31,223 nucleotides of DNA from a virus, in the IMG/VR virus record IMGVR_UViG_3300003886_000033, positions 1-31,223 of that record, one strand, 5' to 3'. Positions 6,287 through 14,105 of the stretch are shown piece by piece (positions within the stretch are counted from its first letter, which is position 1; the number at the start of each line of letters is the position of its first letter). Under the pieces are notes generated by a model, which worked only from the letters and a program-made list of their open reading frames with translations, did no database searches and was not told the origin of the DNA. The position numbers and the translations under genes were made by a program.

Positions 6287-6751
6287 ATGAGCGACAAACG
6301 TATTTGCGAACTTGAAGAGTGTACGGCGAAACACTATGGACACGGCTGGTGTCACCTCCACTGGCGCCGACAGCGCAGGCATGGAACAACGGGCGCCTGG
6401 ACCCCACTGCATCGGTTCGCCGACCTGATCGAACCAGACCGCTCAACCGAGGATGGTTGCTGGGTCTTTCAAGGCACACGACGCAACGACGGCTACGGCC
6501 AGTTCGGCACTGCCCGAAGGGTCCACGTCGCGCACCGTTGGTTCTATGAGCAGGTGGTCGGCCCAGTAGAACCTGGTTTCGAGCTTGACCACTTGTGCAG
6601 AAACCGGCGCTGTGTCCGCATCGGGCACCTGGAGACAGTTTCGCATCGCGAGAACGTGCTGCGCTCTCGCCGCCTCACACCACCTGAACACTTCGCCGCC
6701 CGTGGTCGGAGCTTGGCAGCTGAAATCGACGCGTCGAAGGCTTTGGCATGA
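6287..6751 (+). CDS. Finger-HNH endonuclease, probably weakened active site
   Basis: From ATG 6287 this is a 154-aa protein; an upstream ATG at 6248 would add 13 residues and is equally possible. Residues 7/12/22/25 form one C-x4-C-x9-C-x2-H finger. The HNH domain follows: GCWVFQG, VAHRWFYEQVVGP, FELDHLCRNRRCV, GHLETVSHRENVLRS. The catalytic His of LDHLC is present. The usual CVNPxHL reads CVRIGHL, so the central Asn-Pro of the motif is lost. It lies between two finger-array genes and overlaps the second (ATGA at 6748). It is a free-standing homing-type nuclease by family, though activity is doubtful. Confidence 0.8.
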   Translation: MSDKRICELEECTAKHYGHGWCHLHWRRQRRHGTTGAWTPLHRFADLIEPDRSTEDGCWVFQGTRRNDGYGQFGTARRVHVAHRWFYEQVVGPVEPGFELDHLCRNRRCVRIGHLETVSHRENVLRSRRLTPPEHFAARGRSLAAEIDASKALA

Positions 6752-7365
6752 CTCGATTCTGCAGCTTAGAAGATTGCGAGCGTCCTCTGTACGCCACGGA
6801 GCTTTGCTCCTTGCATTATGAGAGAGTAAGACGCACCGGGCACACAAACCATGTCCCACGTCTCCTGTCCACTCGAATCTGTGGCCTAGGGGATTGCCTA
6901 CGACCTCACAGCGCTTTGGGCCTATGTGGGATGCACTACTCTCGCCAACGGAAGAGCGGTACAACCGACGCTCCTAAACGGAACCAACGCAAGCAATCAA
7001 CAGCAGGCCGACCAGGAAGCCTCAAAGGTCCGTGCGCTGTGCCACTGTGTTACGAACTCTCATTTCTCAAGGGCACCTGCACGCTCCACTATAACCGGAT
7101 GCTCAGGACCGGAACATTCGACGGCCCTTCCGAGAAACTCGAAGCCAAGATGGTAGAGATCGAAGGCGCCTTTGCTAAAGGAACCTTCGACCAAGACTGG
7201 TCAACTATCTTCTCTGACGACCCTGTGGTCTTGGGCCAGGTGATTAGAGACGTACTCCTACTCGGCGCCAGCGACCCTCGCAGAAGCGGCAGGCGGACAG
7301 CCGATAAAGAAGCCCTCGTTGAAGAGGCAAAGACGCTGGGGAAGCTCCACAACCTCGTGAACTAG
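6748..7365 (+). CDS. Three-finger CCCH array protein, paralogue of 5536-6240
   Basis: This 205-aa protein has three C-x4-C-x9-C-x2-H units at 5/10/20/23, 45/50/60/63 and 96/101/111/114, each with the trailing HYxRxxxTG pattern. The C-terminal domain (about 127-205) repeats the F-x2-DW-x3-F-x2-DP-x2-LG-x3-RD signature of the protein at 5536 with identical spacing (F147, D150-W151, D158-P159, R167-D168). The two proteins therefore share an architecture but differ in finger number. The start overlaps the HNH gene by 4 bp, so the three genes are one translational unit. No nuclease motif is present. Confidence 0.75.
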   Translation: MTRFCSLEDCERPLYATELCSLHYERVRRTGHTNHVPRLLSTRICGLGDCLRPHSALGLCGMHYSRQRKSGTTDAPKRNQRKQSTAGRPGSLKGPCAVPLCYELSFLKGTCTLHYNRMLRTGTFDGPSEKLEAKMVEIEGAFAKGTFDQDWSTIFSDDPVVLGQVIRDVLLLGASDPRRSGRRTADKEALVEEAKTLGKLHNLVN

Positions 7366-7500
7366 TCTCGTTAACTATTTGTTTCTGACCTTGGTCTTGC
7401 GGACGCACTGGGCGCTCAAAGAAAGATCGAACACCGCCGATAAGATCTATACGAGTCCGACACTCACGCCGAAACTGGTACCTGAGTATCGGTGAGCACC

Positions 7501-7630
7501 AAGTTCGTAGGCTTGCGCTTCGTGTTCCAACACCTCCATGAGGCGTGAGCCTCCGCCCCACACCTCCCCAAGTTCGCGGGCTTTGCGTGAGCATTTCAAA
7601 CCGCTCCTAGGAGCGCAAAGCCCGCACCTC
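7501..7630. other. Repeat- and hairpin-rich region, possible cos/terminase site
   Basis: The gap 7366-7653 holds a 12-bp perfect inverted repeat (GCGGGCTTTGCG at 7576-7587, complement at 7614-7625, 26-nt loop). It also has an inner palindrome (GCTCCTAGGAGC, 7603-7614). Two imperfect direct repeats occur, AAGTTCG..GGC(T)TTGCG at 7501-7517 and 7570-7587, and GCGTGAGC appears at 7543-7550 and 7585-7592. The C-run ACCTCCCCCCGCCC follows. The neighbouring HNH gene and the nearby terminase fit a cos site, because HNH proteins beside terminase assist cos cleavage. A transcription terminator after the finger operon is the alternative. Confidence 0.45.
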
Positions 7631-7653
7631 CCCCCGCCCTAGAGAGGAACATC

Positions 7654-7989
7654 ATGCCCCAGAAACCCTGTATTGAATGTGGCGTACTCAGCAACCGCAC
7701 ACGCTGCCCAGCCCACGAAGCGAACCTACAAGCAAACAAGCGTGCACGACGTGCCTCCGCCCCTGGAGATGGCTCAGCAAAAATGCTCCGTAAGGCTCTC
7801 AACGAAACCAGGCGCGGAGTATGCAACGAATGCAAGTACAGCTTCGATGCGACAGAGCTAGAGATAGACCATGTGACCCCGCTCTCAGTTAAGGACAGCC
7901 CTGGAGACGTGGCCACCAATATTCAGATTCTATGCATAGAGCATCACAAAGAAAAGACCGCTCTCGAAGCTACAGCCCGAAGCAAATAG
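7654..7989 (+). CDS. HNH endonuclease, terminase-associated type
   Basis: This 111-aa protein starts with a Cys/His cluster (PCIECG...RCPAH) and ends in a classical HNH motif, CNECKYSF..TELEIDHVTPLS...NIQILCIEHHKEKT. Both zinc Cys pairs, the catalytic DH, the Asn of NIQ and the final HH are present, so it should be active. Proteins of this type are found beside the terminase genes of many HK97-like phages and are needed for DNA packaging in several of them. Ribosome site GAGAGGAAC precedes ATG 7654. The small terminase gene follows after the leftward insertion at 8350-9036. Confidence 0.88.
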   Translation: MPQKPCIECGVLSNRTRCPAHEANLQANKRARRASAPGDGSAKMLRKALNETRRGVCNECKYSFDATELEIDHVTPLSVKDSPGDVATNIQILCIEHHKEKTALEATARSK

Positions 7990-8349
7990 CGCCACAGGGC
8001 AAACGCACAGCCATAGCAACAGACCACCACAGAAAACCACCAAGCACAGTCAACGCTAAGCCACTTGAACACACCACCTAGGGGTAACACACCGCAACCC
8101 CCTACCAACGCCTAACAGTGGACCAGGTAGCGTCTGAAGGCAAAGACCCTACGCAACACAGAGAGCGCCCCATGCCAGACTCTCTTTCACACCCTGACTT
8201 CCGCGCCGATCCTCCAACACCAGCCCAGCATCTGCACAGCCTGCCCACACCTCTCAGGTAGGGCAGGGCGGGTTCAAAGTTCACCGCAAAGAGGCTCTCA
8301 GTAGCCCCATGCCAGACGTTCAAATATGCCCTACGTGGCGCACCGATCG
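7990..8349. other. Gene-free gap, C/A-rich and G-poor on the plus strand
   Basis: Between the HNH gene and the converging membrane-protein gene I see no credible frame. The first 120 bp are strikingly rich in C and A and poor in G on the plus strand (for example ACCACCACAGAAAACCACCA). Transcripts with that bias stay unstructured and resemble Rho-loading sites, so factor-dependent termination between the converging genes is plausible. A part of the packaging site could also lie here. Confidence 0.35.
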
Positions 8350-9036
8350 TCAACTCTCGGACCTTAGGCTCCGCACTTCCGAAATAGCGTGGGTGGCGAT
8401 GGCCTCTAGTGCCTCAACCTCCACTTCTAGCGCAGAGACGGCTGTTTCTAGATCATCAACGGATTCCGCCAGCCCTGGTGTGGAGTCGTAGTCAGTTCTC
8501 ATTGGGGCAAGAATCGAAGCCGAAGCCGAAGTAGGCGACTCGGGCAACGTCTCGTGCTCTTTACAGACCTTCGCCATGCTTGCTACGACGTCAGTTGCTG
8601 CACAGTAACTCGACTCGTCAGTTCCAACCGCCAGGTCACGTATCAGCTTGCTGGCGGTCAGGGATGCCTCGCCAAGTCGTCCAGTTCTTGATGGCGAGTT
8701 GGCTGCGAACCAATCCTCGTAGCCTCCTTCGTCCACGGTTTCCTTTGCCAACGAATGCGCCCAACCCGCTTCCGCTCGTATCTCCTTGACGACTTGCGTG
8801 GCCGAATGAGCGTTCCTCGCCCTGTCCCAAAGCACCGCCTCGTGATTGACCCTCAATCCGCTCTCAGCTAGCGAACGCATCTCGTCGGTCAGTTCATGGG
8901 TCTCCTGGGCGACCTTGACGGTGCGCCGACTCAGGACGTACACGGCTAGCCCAACGCCTGCGGTAACGAAGACACCGAGTATCGCGACTCCAACCCCAAT
9001 CCAGCTTGCGACCTGCGTCCATTCCTCCACCGTCAT
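8350..9036 (-). CDS. Membrane-anchored helical protein, accessory (moron) gene
   Basis: From ATG 9036 this is a 228-aa protein. A single transmembrane helix (about 10-33, VGVAILGVFVTAGVGLAVYV) is followed by a basic RR and a long cytoplasmic-type helical region. The C-terminus is a coiled coil (VDDLETAVSALEVEVEALEA). It is transcribed against all neighbours, between the HNH gene and the small terminase, which is typical of a later-acquired lysogenic cargo gene. Membrane-anchored coiled-coil proteins in prophages sometimes act in exclusion of other phages. That is inference; no specific family is recognised. The in-frame extension to 9081 is less likely. Confidence 0.6.
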   Translation of the reverse strand: MTVEEWTQVASWIGVGVAILGVFVTAGVGLAVYVLSRRTVKVAQETHELTDEMRSLAESGLRVNHEAVLWDRARNAHSATQVVKEIRAEAGWAHSLAKETVDEGGYEDWFAANSPSRTGRLGEASLTASKLIRDLAVGTDESSYCAATDVVASMAKVCKEHETLPESPTSASASILAPMRTDYDSTPGLAESVDDLETAVSALEVEVEALEAIATHAISEVRSLRSES

Positions 9037-9083
9037 GGAGAGAAGCCTAGGGCACTCCAGGCGAGCCAAGAAGGGACCCACAC

Positions 9084-9548
9084 ATGACCGCCAAGAAGGA
9101 CCCCAGTATCAAGCAGGGACATGCTCACGGCCCGATAATCAAGGCTCCAGCGAAAGCACCTACCGCCTGGTCTGGCTGTCCCAAAGTCCCTGACAGCATC
9201 ACCGACGCAGACCGTTGGGACAGGATCTGGAACTTCGGAGGCCCTGGCGGAGCGTATGACACTACAGGCGACCTTGAGATCGTCACCAGGTACTGCCAAC
9301 TCCTGGAACGCAGAGAGCAACTGCTTGAGATCCTCACAGCTGAGGGGTATCTGTCTGAGGGCTCAAAGGGGCAAGAGGTTCAGCATCCCGCGGTCAGAAT
9401 CCTTGACGGCATAGAGGGGCGCCTTGGACCTATCGAGGATCGTCTCGGCCTAAACCCAAGCAGCAGACTGAGCTTGATAATCACTAGCAGTGACGTGAAA
9501 TCGAAACTGGATTCCTTCATGGCCGAAGACACCGCTAACGAAACGTAA
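9084..9548 (+). CDS. terS: Terminase small subunit (P27-like)
   Basis: This 154-aa protein lies 46 bp before the large terminase gene. It has the P27-family layout: a basic Pro-rich start, then WDRIWNFGGPGGAYDTTGDLEIVTRYCQLLERREQLLEIL, then VQHPAVRILDGIEGRLGPIEDRLGLNPSSRLSL. The last block (HPAV....L..IE..LG..P..R) is the family hallmark. It should recognise the phage packaging site and load the large subunit. The gene begins a rightward late operon. Confidence 0.88.
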   Translation: MTAKKDPSIKQGHAHGPIIKAPAKAPTAWSGCPKVPDSITDADRWDRIWNFGGPGGAYDTTGDLEIVTRYCQLLERREQLLEILTAEGYLSEGSKGQEVQHPAVRILDGIEGRLGPIEDRLGLNPSSRLSLIITSSDVKSKLDSFMAEDTANET

Positions 9549-9594
9549 GCACCGACTTACAGAATACAGCACGCACGCCAAGGGGGCCTGACAG

Positions 9595-11079
9595 ATGAGG
9601 ACCCAAAGCGAGCGCTGCATCGAATTCATCGAGACATTCTGCTCGTTGGGTGGGAGCTTCACCGGCCAGCCGTTTGTTCTCTTCCCCTTCCAGCGCGACA
9701 TCCTCGAAGATCTTTTTTCTCAAGACGACCAGGGCAACCGTTTACGCCGTACCTACCTCCTTGGCCTGCCTCGCAAGAATGCGAAGACAACTCTCGCAGC
9801 GGCCATCGCTCTCTACATGCTCATAGCTGACTCAGCAGACGCGTCACCTCAGGTTGTCTGTGCAGCTGGTGCACGCAAGCAGGCGGGGTTGGTGTTCGAG
9901 GAAGCCAAGCGCATGATCGCAGCTTCCCCTGAACTCTCCGAAGTCTGCCTCGTCAGCCGCCATGAGATCAGGTGCACACGCAACAACGGAACCTTCTTTC
10001 CGGTCTCGTCTGAGGCTGGCTTGCAAGAAGGGCTGAACCCCTCTTTTGTGGTCTTCGACGAACTCCACATTTTCAAGAATGCCGAGCTTTACAACGCTCT
10101 CACCTTGGGCTCTGGAGCCAGACGTTCCCCTCTCTTCCTCTCAATCTCAACGGCTGGATTCGACCAGGAGAGCCTGCTCGGACGGCTCTATCTCCACGGT
10201 TTGAAAGTCAACGGGCACATCCTCAACGGCACGCCTCGCGAAGGTGAGACGGACGAACCAGCTTTCGGCATGACCTGGTGGGGACCTGAAGCAGGCGAAG
10301 AGATCGACCATACAGACCCAGCTATCTGGGAGAAGTACAACCCCCTGTGGTCGGCTCTGAGCAACCCTGAAACTGAGTTCGCAGCGGCCCTTGCCACCAC
10401 CCACGAGTCCGCCTTCATCCGCTACCGGCTCAACGGCTGGACATCAGCAGAATCGTCATGGCTACCTCACGGCGCCTGGGCGGACCTTGCTGACACAGAC
10501 AGGAAGCTCCAGCCGAAAGAACCAGTTGTCCTGGGATTCGACGGGTCCTGGCGCGGGGACGCGACAGCACTCGTAGCAGTGTCCATAGACGCCCTGCATA
10601 TCGAGGTGCTTCAGATCTGGGAGCAGCCTGACAACGATCCTGATTGGCACACGCCAGTAGCAGAAGTGGAAGAGACAATCAGGGAAGCCTGCAAGCACTT
10701 CAACGTGCGAGAAGTCAGCTGCGACCCGTACCTCTTCCAGCAGTCACTCTCGGCGCTCTCAGACGAGGGCCTCCCAATAGTCGACTTCGCCACAAACACC
10801 CCAGCACGTATGACGCCAGCAATCCTGGGCTTCTACGAACTCGTTACGAGTGGCGGCCTGTCACACGATGACAACCCAATACTCGCTAGGCACCTACACG
10901 ACGTGGTACTTCACGAACGCTCCTCAGGCCCTGCCATCGGTAAGGCGTCGAAGTGGAGCAAGAAGCACATAGACGCTGCTGTCGCAACCGTCATCGCTGT
11001 TCACAGGGCCACCTTCTTGCAGCGTGAAGTCCAGCCTGCACCGTCCAATCACTCCCCCATTCTTTCGTGGGATATCTAA
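9595..11079 (+). CDS. terL: Terminase large subunit (packaging ATPase-nuclease)
   Basis: This 494-aa protein cuts and pumps DNA into the prohead. The ATPase domain has a Walker-A-type loop GLPRKNAKTT (57-66) and Walker B VVFDE (152-156). The RNase-H-like nuclease domain shows acidic residues in the expected order: LGFDGS (D316), SCDPYLF (D377) and KKHIDAAVA (D460). The length is normal and every motif is present. The ribosome site is GGGGG upstream of ATG 9595. The family is the Terminase_1 type common in HK97-like phages. Confidence 0.96.
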   Translation: MRTQSERCIEFIETFCSLGGSFTGQPFVLFPFQRDILEDLFSQDDQGNRLRRTYLLGLPRKNAKTTLAAAIALYMLIADSADASPQVVCAAGARKQAGLVFEEAKRMIAASPELSEVCLVSRHEIRCTRNNGTFFPVSSEAGLQEGLNPSFVVFDELHIFKNAELYNALTLGSGARRSPLFLSISTAGFDQESLLGRLYLHGLKVNGHILNGTPREGETDEPAFGMTWWGPEAGEEIDHTDPAIWEKYNPLWSALSNPETEFAAALATTHESAFIRYRLNGWTSAESSWLPHGAWADLADTDRKLQPKEPVVLGFDGSWRGDATALVAVSIDALHIEVLQIWEQPDNDPDWHTPVAEVEETIREACKHFNVREVSCDPYLFQQSLSALSDEGLPIVDFATNTPARMTPAILGFYELVTSGGLSHDDNPILARHLHDVVLHERSSGPAIGKASKWSKKHIDAAVATVIAVHRATFLQREVQPAPSNHSPILSWDI

Positions 11080-11091
11080 TCAAAGGGAAAT

Positions 11092-11274
11092 ATGTTTAGT
11101 TTGCTTGCTTTCATCTCGGTTCTTCTTGGCCTCACAGCGATGCTGTACGGCGTTGCTTTGATCTACGTGCCAGCTGCTTACGTCCTTGGTGGACTTGTAG
11201 CCATTCGTCTAGCAGGGCGTCTTGCGGCAGAGGCAGCAAAAGAGGCAACAACGAGGGAAGCGGCCAATGGTTAG
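11092..11274 (+). CDS. Small membrane protein (60 aa)
   Basis: This 60-aa protein has two hydrophobic segments (about 3-20 and 22-40) and an Ala/Glu-rich helical tail. AAAGGGAAA precedes ATG 11092. It lies between the terminase and portal genes and overlaps the next gene by 8 bp. Such tiny membrane proteins in the late operon are often of unknown role; a holin function is conceivable because no other two-TM protein is present in the element. The position is atypical for a holin. Confidence 0.65.
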   Translation: MFSLLAFISVLLGLTAMLYGVALIYVPAAYVLGGLVAIRLAGRLAAEAAKEATTREAANG

Positions 11275-11431
11275 CAGGCCCCTCCTCACCATCAAGGTTG
11301 CAGGAGTGGAACAGCTGACCGCCGCTGTTGACGATCTCCTACAAGCCCTAACTCCCGCCGAGAGAGAGCGCTTCAAGCTCAAGCTCAAGCACGAAGCAAG
11401 CAACGAAGAAATAGAAGACCTTTCAAGCTAG
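11267..11431 (+). CDS. Hypothetical small protein (54 aa)
   Basis: This 54-aa protein begins MVSRPLLTIKVAGVEQ and has a helical middle (LTAAVDDLLQALTPAERERF) with a charged C-terminus. I chose ATG 11267, which overlaps the stop of the small membrane protein gene by 8 bp; an upstream start would lie fully inside that gene. It lies 51 bp before the portal gene. I recognise no family. Confidence 0.6.
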   Translation: MVSRPLLTIKVAGVEQLTAAVDDLLQALTPAERERFKLKLKHEASNEEIEDLSS

Positions 11432-11482
11432 ATCAGCCGAGCGTAAGCAACGGTCAGCCACGTACACAATGGAGGTGGCTGC

Positions 11483-12826
11483 ATGTCACTGCTCAGCGCG
11501 CTCTTTGACACCGAGACCCGTTCACTGTCCTACCAAGATATCTGGGGCAAAGGGCTGGACCTTTCAGGCTTCGGCTCGCGTTCCAAAGCTGGCGAAGTGG
11601 TTAACAAGACTACTGCACTCCAGCTGACCGCGGTTTACGGCTCAGTCAGAATCCTCTCAGAGGGACTTGGACAGCTACCTCGTGACGTATTCGTCAGGGG
11701 TGAGGACGAGAGCCGCGTAAAGCTGGATCGTCCTTCATGGGTTGAGCAAGCAAACGCGGATCTCGAATGGAACGAGTACGTCGCTCAGCTGATGGTTTCG
11801 CTCCTCCTGGATGGCAACGCTTACGCAGCGATTCAGTATTCAACGACAGGCGAAGTGGAACAGCTGTGGCCTCTTAATCCTGCCTTGGTGGACGTGCAGA
11901 AGGTAGGCGGAAGGATCGTCTTCACCGTCGGCTCTGAGACTTATGACTCCAGCCAGATCCTCCACATCAAAGGCATGTGTCACCCAGGGGCCTTGAAGGG
12001 CATCGCACCTATCGAGGCCTGCCGCGAAGCCATCGGCGCTGCCCTAGCAACCCAGACCTATGGAGCAGAGTTCTTCGCAGGCGACGCAACACCTGGCGTG
12101 GTCCTCAACCTCCCTGGCGAAGTAACTCCTGTCGGCGTTCAGCAAGCCAAGAAGGCCTGGTCAGCCCACAACAAGCGTGGCTCAGTCGCTGTCCTAACTG
12201 AGGGCGCCAGCTTCCAGCAGGTAAGCATCACGCCTGAGCAGTCGCAGTTCCTGGCCACGCGCGAATTCAACGTCTCAGAGATCGCAAGAATCTTCGGAAT
12301 CCCGCCTCACCTACTCGCTGACGCCACGGGTTCTACCTCATGGGGCTCAGGCCTAGCAGAGCAGAGCACTAACTACGTCACGCACTCCTTGAATCCTTGG
12401 GTACGTCGCATCGAAGCGCGCCACAACCGCCTGCTTCTCGGCGGACAGTTCTTACGCCTCAACGTGGACGGGCTGCTGCGCGGTGACTACACGACTCGCT
12501 GGGATACGCACCGCAAGAACTTCGCGGCTGGTCTCCAGTCAGCGGACGAGATCAGGGCTATCGAAGATCAGAAGCCTCTCCCTGACGGGCAAGGTCAGAC
12601 CTTCCTGAGGCCACTTAACCTGGCACCCGTTCAGGATGATGAAGGCGAAGAGATCCTGTCCACGCTCGAACTCGCCACTGTTATTCAACGCGTGTATTTG
12701 GGCGTCGGCAAGGTTATGAGCGCAAAGGAAGCGCGAAAGCTTCTCACGGACGCTGGAATTGTTCTGGACCCTGAGATGCCTGAAGAGCTACTCCCTCAAG
12801 AGGAGACACTAAGTGTTGACAACTAG
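11483..12826 (+). CDS. Portal protein (HK97 gp3 type)
   Basis: The 447-aa protein forms the dodecameric ring at the capsid vertex through which DNA passes. Family features: TALQLTAVYGSVRILSEGLG near residue 48, WNEYVAQLMVSLLLDGNAYA (about 95-115), LWPLNP, ILHIKGM, and the clip/crown region ending FNVSEIARIFGIPPHLLADA. The C-terminal fifth is acidic and low in conservation. The ribosome site GGAGGTGG precedes ATG 11483. The end overlaps the next gene by 14 bp, which is unusual because that gene is an HNH nuclease. Confidence 0.95.
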   Translation: MSLLSALFDTETRSLSYQDIWGKGLDLSGFGSRSKAGEVVNKTTALQLTAVYGSVRILSEGLGQLPRDVFVRGEDESRVKLDRPSWVEQANADLEWNEYVAQLMVSLLLDGNAYAAIQYSTTGEVEQLWPLNPALVDVQKVGGRIVFTVGSETYDSSQILHIKGMCHPGALKGIAPIEACREAIGAALATQTYGAEFFAGDATPGVVLNLPGEVTPVGVQQAKKAWSAHNKRGSVAVLTEGASFQQVSITPEQSQFLATREFNVSEIARIFGIPPHLLADATGSTSWGSGLAEQSTNYVTHSLNPWVRRIEARHNRLLLGGQFLRLNVDGLLRGDYTTRWDTHRKNFAAGLQSADEIRAIEDQKPLPDGQGQTFLRPLNLAPVQDDEGEEILSTLELATVIQRVYLGVGKVMSAKEARKLLTDAGIVLDPEMPEELLPQEETLSVDN

Positions 12827-13424
12827 AGACGTATGTGCGGTAGCTCAGTGCGAGCGCCAGCGAGTGAGCACTAAGCGAAGTCACTGCAAGGCCCACGACT
12901 GGCGCCTCGTAAATCATGGCGATGTACAGGCTCACAAGCCGATCAGATCCAAAGGAACCCTTCCAGCCTTCATCGCCACTGCTGTTGCCAGCGAGACGGA
13001 TACGTGCATTATCTGGCCCTACAGCACTGCCGGAAAAGGCTATCCAGTCTTCAATGTCGCGGGACGAAACGTCTATGTCCACCGACACGTACTCGCTTTG
13101 GCGACTGGCAATGAACCGGAAGGCAAGGAAGCTGCCCACGCTCCTGTTATTTGCCATACACCAGCATGCATTAATCCCAGACACCTTAGGTGGGCAACTC
13201 GTTCAGAGAACCACAGAGACAAGGTATTAGATGGTACGGACAGCCGAGGCGAAAACAGCGCCACAGCAAAGCTCACTTTTAAGCAAGTACTGGCCATACG
13301 CCGCGACCCTCGGATCGGCCGAGAGATTGCGACCGACTACAGAGTCTCTGTAGCCACCATCTGTAACATAGTAAATCACAAGACCTGGCTTACGGCTGAC
13401 ACCTCACCAGGAGATGTGGAGTAG
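12813..13424 (+). CDS. HNH homing endonuclease with finger and C-terminal HTH
   Basis: This 203-aa protein starts at GTG 12813, behind GAGGAG, inside the end of the portal gene. Residues 8/13/25/28 form a C-x4-C-x11-C-x2-H finger, two residues longer than the other fingers of this phage. The HNH core is VYVHRHVLALATGNEP...AHAPVICHTPACINPRHLRW. The C-terminus (about 144-195) is a helix-turn-helix of the type found in mobile HNH proteins (ATAKLTFKQVLAIRR...IATDYRVSVATICNIV). It stands between portal and structural genes, and its stop overlaps the next start (TAGTG), so it is fully integrated in the late transcript. It should nick or cut a specific site. Confidence 0.88.
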   Translation: MLTTRDVCAVAQCERQRVSTKRSHCKAHDWRLVNHGDVQAHKPIRSKGTLPAFIATAVASETDTCIIWPYSTAGKGYPVFNVAGRNVYVHRHVLALATGNEPEGKEAAHAPVICHTPACINPRHLRWATRSENHRDKVLDGTDSRGENSATAKLTFKQVLAIRRDPRIGREIATDYRVSVATICNIVNHKTWLTADTSPGDVE

Positions 13425-14053
13425 TGGCAGCTAGCATTGACTGGCCTAGTGGTGTTATCACGATCCAACAATCAGACACCAGCCTGCTAACACAACTCAG
13501 CGCCACCTTGTACCGTCTTGACACGAACGCGCTCCGACTCGACTTGAAGAATCAAGAAGACAGCAGCGAGGGCATGGCTTGGACGAGAACTCATTCTCAC
13601 AATGGTGTCGTTGTCATTGGCGGCCTAACTTTGGTTAGGACCATATCTATATTGACGCCTTACTCGATTATATTCCTCCCGGACAGCCAATGGTCTGTTC
13701 AGATGGATGGCGCGACTAACAACAACTATGCTGACGTGCAGGGCGGTATCCTCGTTCAGAACCAGGTTCAGGTTATCACAGCCAACTCCGCAGGTAATAC
13801 CGTGACGGAGACTGGTGTCAGTGGTTTGACTATAGCTGAATCAGCAGCCCTGCTCAGCGCAGCTGCCGAGGCTCTTCTCGCTCGTAAACTGATTGATGCC
13901 GACAGAGTTCTTACAGAAGGCGACTCCAGCAACATGGAGTGGATCGACGCCGACGACGGAACCACTGTCTTGAGAATCAAGGACGTTAAGGACAAGGGCG
14001 GCTCTGCGATCACGTTAACTGACGGAGCCCCCGCCGAAGAACGTAGATCATAA
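13424..14053 (+). CDS. Virion structural protein, marine-phage family
   Basis: The 209-aa protein starts at GTG 13424. Residues 1-125 carry a pattern I know from structural proteins of many pelagic and soil siphophages: LDTNALRLDLKNQEDSSEGM, TRTHSHNGVVVIGGLTLVRT, then GATNNNYADV and ITANSAGNTV. The C-terminal part (about 150-209) is helical, then beta (DGTTVLRIKDVKDKGG). The protein is probably an external or neck-associated decoration component. Assignment comes from pattern memory and position between portal and protease; the precise role is unknown. Confidence 0.65.
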   Translation: MAASIDWPSGVITIQQSDTSLLTQLSATLYRLDTNALRLDLKNQEDSSEGMAWTRTHSHNGVVVIGGLTLVRTISILTPYSIIFLPDSQWSVQMDGATNNNYADVQGGILVQNQVQVITANSAGNTVTETGVSGLTIAESAALLSAAAEALLARKLIDADRVLTEGDSSNMEWIDADDGTTVLRIKDVKDKGGSAITLTDGAPAEERRS

Positions 14054-14105
14054 TGCTTTACGAGACCACACGGCTAGACGAGACCACAGACAAGGCGGAA
14101 GACTA

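Noticed and set aside
6443-6964. 173-aa leftward open frame
   Set aside because: It is a shadow of the HNH and three-finger genes, whose zinc motifs are clear in the plus frame.
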